Origin: CBDUBS01 sp965365445 | GTDB taxonomy: Bacteria; Bacteroidota; Rhodothermia; Rhodothermales; DASSAV01 | Direction: 5' to 3' | Assembly: GCA_965365445.1 (NCBI GenBank) | Contig: CBDUBS010000168.1 | Span: 1-8,118 of the forward strand | Length of the DNA stretch: 8,118 bases | Part shown: piece after piece, positions 1-6,053 of the stretch | Layout of the letters: the number at the start of each line of letters is the position of its first letter | How positions within the stretch are numbered: position 1 is the stretch's first letter | The notes under the pieces: generated by a model | The model's input: only the letters and a program-made list of their open reading frames with translations | What the model was told of the DNA's origin: nothing | Database searches by the model: none | Translations under genes and position numbers: made by a program

Positions 1-380
1 GTGTGGCTCGTGAAATGGTCGAGACGCTTCGGGCCCAGGGGTGCGGGCTCGTCGTCTGCCTCTCTCACCTGGGGTACCGCTACCGCGATGCGCAGGTAAG
101 CGATCTGGTGGTTGCAGCGGAAGCGCCGGGCATCGACATCATTCTCGGGGGTCATACGCATACCTTCATGGATGCGCCCGACATCGTAACCCACCGGGAC
201 GGCAGCACGACGACCGTCCATCAGGTCGGATTTGCCGGCGTGCGGCTCGGCCGGGTCGATGTGGACTTCGGATCCGACGGCAGGGTGCTGAACCACGTGG
301 CCGACGCCTATCCCGTGGATTCCCGTTTCGACGGGATCCCCGGTGCGTCGGATTCGTGGGTGAGGGCCTACCGGACGTAA
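1..380 (+). CDS. Metallophosphatase (calcineurin-like, 5'-nucleotidase family), C-terminal part
   Basis: This is the 3' end of a gene that begins before the window. The reading frame starts at position 3; the GTG there is a convenient first codon, not a credible start, because the N-terminal metal-binding motifs of the family are missing. About 125 residues are visible. They include SHLGY (about residues 21-25) and GGHTHTF (about 49-55), the histidine motifs that ligate the two metal ions in calcineurin-like phosphoesterases of the UshA/5'-nucleotidase group. The protein ends soon after the metallophosphatase domain and has no C-terminal 5'-nucleotidase substrate-binding domain. Bacteroidota-type genomes often encode these two domains as separate neighbouring genes, so the partner may lie upstream, outside the window. 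Family members are usually exported and hydrolyse nucleotides or other phosphoesters. The exact substrate is unknown. I am confident of the family and unsure of the specific activity. Confidence 0.85.
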   Translation, partial: VAREMVETLRAQGCGLVVCLSHLGYRYRDAQVSDLVVAAEAPGIDIILGGHTHTFMDAPDIVTHRDGSTTTVHQVGFAGVRLGRVDVDFGSDGRVLNHVADAYPVDSRFDGIPGASDSWVRAYRT

Positions 381-381
381 A

Positions 382-401
382 ACCGGGCGTTTTCTGCCGG
401 T
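382..401 (+). terminator. Weak hairpin just after the metallophosphatase gene
   Basis: ACCGG (382-386) pairs with CCGGT (397-401) around a 10-base loop, directly after the stop codon at 378-380. It is followed by the T-rich stretch GGTTTGTTTATATT. The position suits an intrinsic terminator, but the stem is only five base pairs and the T tract is interrupted, so this is a tentative call. Confidence 0.25.
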
Positions 402-403
402 GG

Positions 404-423
404 TTTGTTTATATTCAAGGTGA
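404..423 (+). promoter_or_regulatory. Possible promoter before the TPM-domain gene
   Basis: This is an AT-rich island in an otherwise GC-rich region. TATATT (410-415) resembles a -10 element, and a TTTG lies just upstream of it. I see no convincing -35 element at the proper distance. If it is a promoter, transcription would begin around 420-425. That would make the TTG at 405 unusable as a start and leave ATG 435 or ATG 474. Inference only. Confidence 0.25.
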
Positions 424-473
424 TAGCGGGCGGTATGTCGCCCGGTACGTGCATTCTTACCGGCTTTTCTTTT

Positions 474-1136
474 ATGCCGCAGCTGAGCGAATCGGAACTA
501 CTGGAGATCAAAGAGGCCGTGGCTCGGGCCGAGCGGTTTACATCGGGCGAAATCGTTCCCTACATCGCCGGGGCCAGCGACGATTATGACGTGGCCGTAT
601 GGCGGGGCGCTTTCATCATGGGGGTAGCGGCCATCGTGATCTCCCTTCTGGTATTCTGGTTTTACCACGGTTGGGGTCTTGCGTGGCTGTTTCAGGGGTG
701 GGGCGCTGCCTTGCTGACGCTGGTTTTCGAGCTGGTCGGAGCGGCGCTCGCTGCCTTCGTGCCGCCCGTCAAACGCTTGCTTGCCGGTAAAGAACAAATG
801 GCCCGGACGGTCCACCGGGCCGCTATGGAGGCGTTCGTGGAAGAGGAGGTATTCGATACCCGCGAGCGCACCGGTATCCTGATTTACATCTCCCTGTTCG
901 AGCGCCGCATCGAGGTGATCGGCGATGCCGGCATCAACCGCCGGGTAACCCCCGACGATTGGGCAGGGGTAGTAACGCGCATCCGGCAGGGCATCCGCAG
1001 GGGCAAAATTGCCGAAGGTATCGTGGAAGCGCTCGGCATGTGCGGCACGCTGCTCGAACACACCGGCGTAGCGGTGCGCTCCGACGACATCAACGAATTA
1101 CCGGACGATATTCGGGTCAGGAAACGCGCCGAATGA
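474..1136 (+). CDS. TPM-domain (DUF477) membrane protein
   Basis: The product is about 220 residues when started at the ATG at 474. The frame is also open from TTG 405 and ATG 435. I prefer 474 because the segment MPQLSESELLEIKEAV, followed by an SGEIVPYI strand, matches the usual beginning of TPM-domain proteins, whereas the extra upstream residues look unrelated. No clear Shine-Dalgarno precedes 474; AAGGTGA at 417-423 sits about 11 bases before ATG 435, so 435 remains possible. Two hydrophobic segments follow: one at about residues 43-66 (AFIMGVAAIVISLLVFWFYH) and one at about 71-98. They are likely membrane helices inserted within the TPM fold. The later GILIYISLFERRIEVIGDAG block is the characteristic core strand and turn of the family. 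TPM domains occur in plant thylakoid TLP18.3/TPM proteins and in bacterial YgcG-like proteins. Phosphatase activity is reported for some; the role here is unknown. The gene converges with the minus-strand hydrolase-like gene. Confidence 0.85.
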   Translation: MPQLSESELLEIKEAVARAERFTSGEIVPYIAGASDDYDVAVWRGAFIMGVAAIVISLLVFWFYHGWGLAWLFQGWGAALLTLVFELVGAALAAFVPPVKRLLAGKEQMARTVHRAAMEAFVEEEVFDTRERTGILIYISLFERRIEVIGDAGINRRVTPDDWAGVVTRIRQGIRRGKIAEGIVEALGMCGTLLEHTGVAVRSDDINELPDDIRVRKRAE

Positions 1137-1140
1137 CCCG
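1113..1140. terminator. Hairpin across the convergent gene ends
   Basis: CGGGTCA (1113-1119) and TGACCCG (1134-1140) form a perfect 7-base-pair stem around a 14-base loop. The 3' arm contains the TGA stop of the TPM-domain gene. The convergent minus-strand gene ends at 1144, so a symmetric stem here could stop transcription from both sides. Neither side has a T tract, so it is not a canonical intrinsic terminator. Confidence 0.35.
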
Positions 1141-1143
1141 CGT

Positions 1144-3444
1144 TCAGGTCAGCCGCCAGAGGATGTCCCGGTCGATGTAGGGCTCCCGATCCCGGTACGC
1201 TTCGGTAAGCTCGATCTTGCGGCGCAGCAGCTCTCCGAAGTTTTCCCCGTACAACGTGCTGGTTTCTCCGATATCGGAGACAAGCATGAACTCGACCGGG
1301 CTCGTCTCCCACAGGTCGATGAGCTCGCGGGTATTGGCCAGATCCCTGTCGATCATGTCGTCCAGGTACGCCCGGTGCTCCTGTCGCTTTTCGGCATCGT
1401 CGGCTTCGAGATAGCCGTATACGCCCGCCACCCACGCACAGGTATTGCGCTGGGTCGTCGCCCAGGCCCTCAAGGCGCGCAGGCGGTCCTTGAGGTCGAT
1501 AAATACGGTGTGGGCCGGCTCGGAGGCTTCTTCGGCCAGCCGCTCCGCCGTACGGATGGCGTCGTCGAGCCGGGGCATCACGTTGCCGTCGAACTGGTCC
1601 GCCATCGACCGGGCGGCCTTCTGGTCCATCAGATCGAACAGCACGTCCCGCCCGAGGTCGTTGAGGCTCGGGTTGTTGGGTGTCGTTACCATGAACTTTT
1701 CGTAGTAGAACCGATCCTCCTTCGGCGCCGCCTCGATGTCCGGCACTAGCGGCCGCACCCACGTCCGCAGCCAGGGGAACCCAAAATTGCTATACAGCGG
1801 CACCACCGGCAGGTAGGATACGGCTTCATCGGCGGCATCCCACAGGGCCGTCAGATCTCCGGCGTGCTCCGCCCCCGCCCAACGCTCGGCGGCGGCTTGC
1901 AGCACCGTATCGATCGGAACGTCGGGGGTGAACTGGGCCGCCCTGAACACTTCCAGGTTGGGCCAGTAAGGTGTTTTCTCCACATGCAGCAACCCCCCGA
2001 AGCCGCTGATATGGCGGAAGCCCATTTCGCGAAGCGACGTGAGTTTTCGGTGCAGCATCCGTGGATACGGCGTTCCGAGCAGCGGCTCCATGTTGAAACT
2101 GGTGCCCGAAGCATACGTCAGTTTTGGTTCGAATCCCTTCTCCCGGTAGGCGGCAAGCTTTTCCCGCTCCGATTCGTCCATGTCTGTATGGAAGATGGTG
2201 CCGGCTACGCTCGGCTGTTCGGGATAGCGGGGGTGGTGATAGGGCAGATGATAGCCTCGCACCAGCAGGGAAGGCGCCTCGACGGTCAGGCCGTTGCCCA
2301 TGCCGGCCATGATGAAATCGTGCTCGACCTTGAAGGGCTCAATGCGCAGGATCACCTCGAAATCGGGATTGGCCTCGGCTGCCGTATCCCGGAGCAGGCG
2401 CATCCAGCGCAGGGCGCTCTGGGCGGCCGCCTCGGCGATCTTTTCGTGGTTGCGCCACTCCCGGATGAGGTATGGACCCCCGTTGCGGCCAACGTACAAC
2501 GACGCCGTATGTTCGAACCCGGCCCCGCTGTCGTTGGTCCAGATGGACATATAGGCCAGGTCGGGCGCCTCGTCCGTCAGGGTTTCCATCATCTGCCGGT
2601 AGTGCTCCCGTGTGGCCGGGTGGTCCTGTGCCAGCGTGTACCGGGGCTTGTGCGACCGGAACGGATGGTCCACCCGCGCGCCGCGCAGGGTAGGGTAGCG
2701 GTCGAAGAAGTGCTCAGGCAGCGTGCGGGGCTCGAAGCACAGCAGCCCGGGCTTGAGGCCGTATTCCCTCCCGAGGGCGGCCAGCTTCTTGAGCCGGTTC
2801 AGGTTGGCTTGCAGGTACTCGTAGGGATACAGGCCGCGCGTCAGCGTGCTGTCCACGAACTGGGTGAGGGCCGGGCAGTAGGTGTAAAACTGATTGTAGT
2901 ACTCCGTCGGTACGCCGGGCTCGAACGGAATGTGCGATGCCAGGCCGTTTACTTCGAGGTGCGTGAAACCACACTCGGCCATCCGTCGGATGTATCCCTC
3001 GGGGTCGAAATCCCGAACGGACCGAGCCGTCTGCGTGAGCACCTGATCGAACAGGGGCCGGTTCCAGGCAAAAGCCCCTTCGATCAGGATTCCGTCCGCC
3101 GGCTCCGCTGCATCGATTCCGGGGAGGCCGTCCCGCATGAGGCAGGCGAGGCCGTACAGGAAGGAAGCATCCGAAGCCACGACTTCGCCGTTTCCCGCAT
3201 CGTCCACCCGGATCCACATCCAGGGCCGCCCGTTTGAAGGAGGGTCCGATGGGCCCGCGGGCCAGGATTGTCCGGCGACCCCGACCTGCAGTCCCTCGTC
3301 CGGCTTTTCTACCGCTTCGGCGGTCCTCGAGCCGCTGATCGCGGCCAGGATGTCCGCGGCATTCCTGACGGCCGGTGCGCTGCCGGCAGGATAAATGACG
3401 GCTTTTACAGCCGAAAACGTGTGCTTGTAGGGATGATTCGTCAT
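1144..3444 (-). CDS. Large leaderless glycoside-hydrolase-like protein (GH20/GH67-like architecture)
   Basis: The product is 766 residues, starting at the ATG at 3442-3444. No signal peptide or membrane segment is visible, so it is probably cytoplasmic. The first ~115 residues, ending near SDASFLYGLACLM, resemble the zincin-like alpha/beta domain that precedes the barrel in GH20 and GH67 enzymes. From about 118 a TIM-barrel-like segment follows. It contains EGAFAWNRP, DPEGYIRRMAECGFTHLEVNG (about 147-167, typical of a first barrel helix and strand), FEPR (237-240), MSIWTNDSGAG (299-309), LRIEPF (366-371) and HISGFGGLLH (478-487). D305 and E369 are plausible catalytic carboxylates, but this is inference. 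The last ~230 residues are helical, with many charged residues. I cannot assign a CAZy family or substrate. No Shine-Dalgarno is apparent upstream of the start. The gene is divergent from the aminotransferase gene, and a palindrome lies 12 bases before its start codon. Its lack of a leader suggests that it works on imported sugars or oligosaccharides. Confidence 0.75.
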   Translation of the reverse strand: MTNHPYKHTFSAVKAVIYPAGSAPAVRNAADILAAISGSRTAEAVEKPDEGLQVGVAGQSWPAGPSDPPSNGRPWMWIRVDDAGNGEVVASDASFLYGLACLMRDGLPGIDAAEPADGILIEGAFAWNRPLFDQVLTQTARSVRDFDPEGYIRRMAECGFTHLEVNGLASHIPFEPGVPTEYYNQFYTYCPALTQFVDSTLTRGLYPYEYLQANLNRLKKLAALGREYGLKPGLLCFEPRTLPEHFFDRYPTLRGARVDHPFRSHKPRYTLAQDHPATREHYRQMMETLTDEAPDLAYMSIWTNDSGAGFEHTASLYVGRNGGPYLIREWRNHEKIAEAAAQSALRWMRLLRDTAAEANPDFEVILRIEPFKVEHDFIMAGMGNGLTVEAPSLLVRGYHLPYHHPRYPEQPSVAGTIFHTDMDESEREKLAAYREKGFEPKLTYASGTSFNMEPLLGTPYPRMLHRKLTSLREMGFRHISGFGGLLHVEKTPYWPNLEVFRAAQFTPDVPIDTVLQAAAERWAGAEHAGDLTALWDAADEAVSYLPVVPLYSNFGFPWLRTWVRPLVPDIEAAPKEDRFYYEKFMVTTPNNPSLNDLGRDVLFDLMDQKAARSMADQFDGNVMPRLDDAIRTAERLAEEASEPAHTVFIDLKDRLRALRAWATTQRNTCAWVAGVYGYLEADDAEKRQEHRAYLDDMIDRDLANTRELIDLWETSPVEFMLVSDIGETSTLYGENFGELLRRKIELTEAYRDREPYIDRDILWRLT

Positions 3445-3714
3445 GGGCGGTTTAAAAAGGGTACCCTTCCGAAGGGCGAGGGTTCGTGCGGGTCGGAAGG
3501 AACACGGCAGGGGGCGCTTGCGCAGCAGGGGAAGCGCAACAAAAGCCGTTACGAATAGCTCGAACGCAATCTACTCACGAATGTCGTTTTAACATACATA
3601 CGCCGTTCCAAATCTGGATCAAGACGTAACGATTCCGCACCAAGACCCCTATTATTTTCTTTCCCCTGGTTACCTTCCCCGCACCCTTCCGTCGTCCCTA
3701 CACTCGATTTCTCC
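3445..3714. promoter_or_regulatory. Divergent intergenic region with probable promoters
   Basis: These 270 bases separate two outward-facing genes and must hold or adjoin both promoters unless the genes are driven from elsewhere. The stretch at about 3550-3665 is clearly richer in A and T than its surroundings. It includes GTTTTAACATACATAC (around 3584-3600) and CTATTATTTTCTTT (around 3650). I could not find a convincing pair of -35/-10 or Bacteroidota -33/-7 boxes, so I do not assign individual promoters. A weak stem, GCGCTT (3514-3519) with AAGCGC (3532-3537), lies in the part nearer the minus-strand gene. No small ORF here looks real. Confidence 0.5.
3457..3476. promoter_or_regulatory. Perfect 12-base palindrome overlapping a second dyad: candidate operator
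   Basis: AAGGGTACCCTT (3457-3468) is a perfect palindrome. Its right half is shared with a second dyad, CCCTTC-C-GAAGGG (3464-3476), so the AAGGG half-site occurs three times in 20 bases. It lies 12 bases upstream of the start codon of the minus-strand hydrolase-like gene, where a repressor could block transcription or early translation. The symmetry is seen directly; the operator role is inferred, and no regulator gene is present in the window. Confidence 0.35.
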
Positions 3715-4962
3715 ATGAACCGATCCATCGAATTATTTGAACGCGCCCGCCGCCTGATGCCCTGGGGGACGCAGACGAACGCCAAACGGCCCGAGCCGGC
3801 CCTGCTCGATGCCATGCCCCTGTTCATCGAGCGAGGGGACGGCTGCCGCATTCAGGATGTGGACGGCGCCTGGTACATCGACTATCGCTCGTCACTGGGC
3901 CCGATTTTGCTCGGTCATAAATACCCTGCCGTTGAAGAAGCCGTCCGCGCCCAACTCGAAAAAGGCGTCCTGTTCAGCATGGCGTCGCCTCTCGAAATCG
4001 AAGTGGCCGAGCGGCTCATGGATCTCGTGCCCGGCCTGGAGCAGCTTCATTTCGCTAAAACGGGCAACGACGCCAATCAGGCATGCATCCGACTGGCGCG
4101 CGCGTTTACCGGGCGGGACCATATCGCAACGTGCGCTTACCACGGCCACGGCGAGTGGTTTTCAAGCGGCCGGGGCCCCGCTCCGCTCTGGTGCCGGCGC
4201 GAAGGGAACGGAGTGCCCCGCGTATTCGATGAACTGGTGCACCGCCTGCCGTATGCCGATATCGAAGCCGCCGAGGCGGTGTTTGAAGAATACGGCGACC
4301 GGCTGGCCGCGGTCATCATGGTGCCCTACGACTGGAACGAAGTCGTAGGGCACGATTTCGTGCGACGGATGCGGGAGCTCACCCTGCAAAACGGGGCCTT
4401 GCTCGTTTTCGACCAGGTGCTGACCGGCTTCCGGCTCGCTCGCGGAGGAGCGCAGGAGTTCTTCGGCGTTGTCCCCGACCTGACCAGCTACGCCAAAGCG
4501 CTGGCCAACGGGTATCCTCTGGCCGTGTACGGAGGCCGCCGGGACGTGATGGAAAAACTCTACGACGTCATCCTGACGACGACCTACGCCGGAGAAACGC
4601 TCTCTCTGGCCGCAGCGAAGGCTACACTCGATGTGGTGGCTTCCCAACCGGTTATCGAACATATCTGGCGCATGGGAGAGCGCCTGGGTCGGGGGTTCGA
4701 TGCCGCTGCGCGGGATCTAGGGCTGCCGTTCCGCACCTTCGGACTGCCGCCCGCCGTACAATTCCGGTTCGACCCCGACCCCGAGCGGGATGAAGACCTG
4801 CGGATGCGGTTTTTCAGAGAGCTTTTCGGGATGGGCATCTTTGCGGCCAGACCGTTCCTCCTCAACTACGCCCATCAGGAAGCGGATGTCGACGAAACCA
4901 TCGAAAAGATGCGCCACGCCCTGGAGTTGATCCCTGCCCGGAGCGTCGCATCATCACCCTGA
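3715..4962 (+). CDS. Class-III PLP-dependent aminotransferase, glutamate-1-semialdehyde aminomutase-like
   Basis: The product is 415 residues, close to the usual ~430 for this family, and has no signal peptide (cytoplasmic). The landmarks appear in order: GDGCRIQDVDGAWYIDY (about 41-57); FAKTGNDANQACIRLARAFTG (about 113-132, PLP-phosphate-binding region); AYHGHGEWF (141-149, with the aromatic residue that stacks on PLP); VFDQVLTGFR (231-240, D233 contacting the pyridine nitrogen); YAKALANGYPLAVYGG (259-274, with K261 the predicted Schiff-base lysine); and TTYAGETLSLAAA (289-301). True HemL enzymes usually carry SGTEA, DEVMTGFR and a GN-P motif in these places. The KTGND, DQV and AGETLSLAA variants resemble family members found in polysaccharide or amino-sugar gene clusters. 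I therefore infer a sugar or other specialised aminotransferase or aminomutase and leave out the hemL symbol. No Shine-Dalgarno precedes the ATG at 3715. The gene is followed at 50 bases by the lipoprotein gene on the same strand, so co-transcription is possible. Confidence 0.88.
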   Translation: MNRSIELFERARRLMPWGTQTNAKRPEPALLDAMPLFIERGDGCRIQDVDGAWYIDYRSSLGPILLGHKYPAVEEAVRAQLEKGVLFSMASPLEIEVAERLMDLVPGLEQLHFAKTGNDANQACIRLARAFTGRDHIATCAYHGHGEWFSSGRGPAPLWCRREGNGVPRVFDELVHRLPYADIEAAEAVFEEYGDRLAAVIMVPYDWNEVVGHDFVRRMRELTLQNGALLVFDQVLTGFRLARGGAQEFFGVVPDLTSYAKALANGYPLAVYGGRRDVMEKLYDVILTTTYAGETLSLAAAKATLDVVASQPVIEHIWRMGERLGRGFDAAARDLGLPFRTFGLPPAVQFRFDPDPERDEDLRMRFFRELFGMGIFAARPFLLNYAHQEADVDETIEKMRHALELIPARSVASSP

Positions 4963-5012
4963 GTCGGCTTCTTCACCCATCAACCGCCCGGAGCGCCGGC
5001 GTTCGGAACACG

Positions 5013-6053
5013 ATGATGAAACCATCCGCTCTTCTTGCCGTCCTGTTGCTTCCGGTCCTGCTTGCTTCCTGCCGAAGCGCCGGACGGGTGAAATCGGAGT
5101 CGGCCTGTCCGGGCGAGACGTTTTACGCCACCGTCCTCAGCACGCGCAAGCACCAGCTCAGCGGAAGCAACCCGGTTGTCGGGGTGTTCCGGTCGTCCGA
5201 TGGGGGTGCAACCTGGACGCACATCGGCTGGGAGCAGGGGCGCGCCTTCGCTGCCATGGCTCCCTATGGAGGATGCGGCGATACGTTGTTCATTGCCTCC
5301 GGTAACGGCCTGATGCGCACCCTGGATGGCGGCCGGTTCGTCCGGATTACCACCGGCTGGCAGATCACCGAGGTGCAGGACGTGACGATCAACCCCGCCC
5401 GCAGGAGCCAGGTGTTTGCCGCAACGCCCTACGGGTTATTCCGCTCCGGCGATCTGGGAGAATCGTGGACCGCCGCGTCGGAGGGCCTGCCGAGCCGGTT
5501 CGTGGCATCGGTCCGGGTGGACCGCACCGCACCGGCCCGCGTTTTTGCCGGTACGGAAGCCGGGCTGTTCGTCTCCGACGATTCCGGAGCCGCCTGGGAA
5601 GCAACCCCCGTCGTCGGCCCGGTCCGGTCCATCCGGCAGAGCCCCTCCGATGCGTCCCGCTGGGTGGTGGGTTTACAGGATGGCGGCGTGGCCCTATCCG
5701 CCGACGGGGGCCGTATCTGGACTTCCGGGACGGGCGCTGTCGCCGACCTGACCATTTACGAAGCGGAGTTTCATCCATCCGACCCCGATGTGCTCTACGC
5801 CGGGGGGTGGCAGACCGGCGTCCTCCGATCCGACGATTTCGGCCGGACCTGGCGGCGTACGGGTACGGGCCTTACGGAACTGAGCGTCCACAGCCTCGCC
5901 GTTTCCCGCGCCCGGCCCGGTCTCGTTCTGGCCGGCAGCATGGGCGGCGGCCTTTACCGGAGCGCCGATGCGGGGGAATCGTGGCAGCCTGTAGCGCCCG
6001 AAGTGTTCGAGGCGTCGCAGGTGTGGGATCTTTACGTGGAGGGAGAGCAATGA
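5013..6053 (+). CDS. Lipoprotein with a seven-bladed BNR/Asp-box beta-propeller
   Basis: The product is 346 residues. It begins MMKPSALLAVLLLPVLLASC, a signal peptide ending in a lipobox (LASC) with C20 as the predicted lipidated cysteine, so it should be anchored in a membrane and face the periplasm or cell surface. The start is ATG 5013; an adjacent ATG at 5016 would change only one residue. Asp-box-like motifs (S-x-D-x-G-x-x-W) occur at about 61-68, 103-109 (degenerate, TLDGGRF), 145-152, 188-195, 229-236, 273-280 and 317-324. The spacing is 41-44 residues, which fits seven blades filling the whole mature protein. Such propellers occur in sialidases, in Ycf48/HCF136-like assembly factors and in VPS10-like proteins. 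The catalytic arginine triad of sialidases is not evident, so I infer a binding or scaffolding role. Its stop overlaps the start of the next gene, suggesting that the two proteins are made in fixed proportion and may work together. Confidence 0.82.
   Translation: MMKPSALLAVLLLPVLLASCRSAGRVKSESACPGETFYATVLSTRKHQLSGSNPVVGVFRSSDGGATWTHIGWEQGRAFAAMAPYGGCGDTLFIASGNGLMRTLDGGRFVRITTGWQITEVQDVTINPARRSQVFAATPYGLFRSGDLGESWTAASEGLPSRFVASVRVDRTAPARVFAGTEAGLFVSDDSGAAWEATPVVGPVRSIRQSPSDASRWVVGLQDGGVALSADGGRIWTSGTGAVADLTIYEAEFHPSDPDVLYAGGWQTGVLRSDDFGRTWRRTGTGLTELSVHSLAVSRARPGLVLAGSMGGGLYRSADAGESWQPVAPEVFEASQVWDLYVEGEQ
6038..6053 (+). promoter_or_regulatory. Shine-Dalgarno and ATGA stop/start overlap
   Basis: GGAGGG (6038-6043) lies six bases before the ATG at 6050, and the ATG overlaps the TGA stop of the lipoprotein gene (ATGA, 6050-6053). 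This is the clearest ribosome binding site in the window. It fixes the start of the 611-residue protein even though its frame stays open some 585 bases further upstream. Confidence 0.8.

Noticed and set aside
41..589. 182-residue plus-strand frame across the metallophosphatase end and TPM start
   Set aside because: It is an out-of-frame reading of two supported genes, with no motif.
884..1762. 292-residue minus-strand frame overlapping the ends of the TPM and hydrolase-like genes
   Set aside because: It overlaps both supported genes in other frames and is rich in glycine, arginine and alanine, as expected of an out-of-frame reading.
1864..3237. 457-residue open frame on the plus strand opposite the hydrolase-like gene
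   Set aside because: It is antisense to a gene with recognisable protein motifs, its composition is typical of a GC-rich shadow, and it shows no domain or ribosome binding site.
3514..3537. GCGCTT...AAGCGC stem in the intergenic region
   Set aside because: It has only six base pairs with a 12-base loop in a GC-rich stretch; this could occur by chance, and there is no downstream T tract to suggest a terminator.
3549..3851. 100-residue minus-strand frame in the divergent intergenic region
   Set aside because: It overlaps the start of the aminotransferase gene and the likely promoter region and has no recognisable sequence features.
4963..5012. Possible terminator between the aminotransferase and lipoprotein genes
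   Set aside because: Only a four-base-pair CCGG-AGCG-CCGG stem is present, with no T tract. This is insufficient to separate the two genes transcriptionally.
5465..6049. In-frame upstream extension of the lyase-like gene (an 806-residue reading)
   Set aside because: The extension lies inside the lipoprotein gene in another frame, is arginine- and proline-rich as expected of a GC-rich shadow, and would remove the clear signal peptide at 6050. The Shine-Dalgarno and ATGA overlap support 6050.
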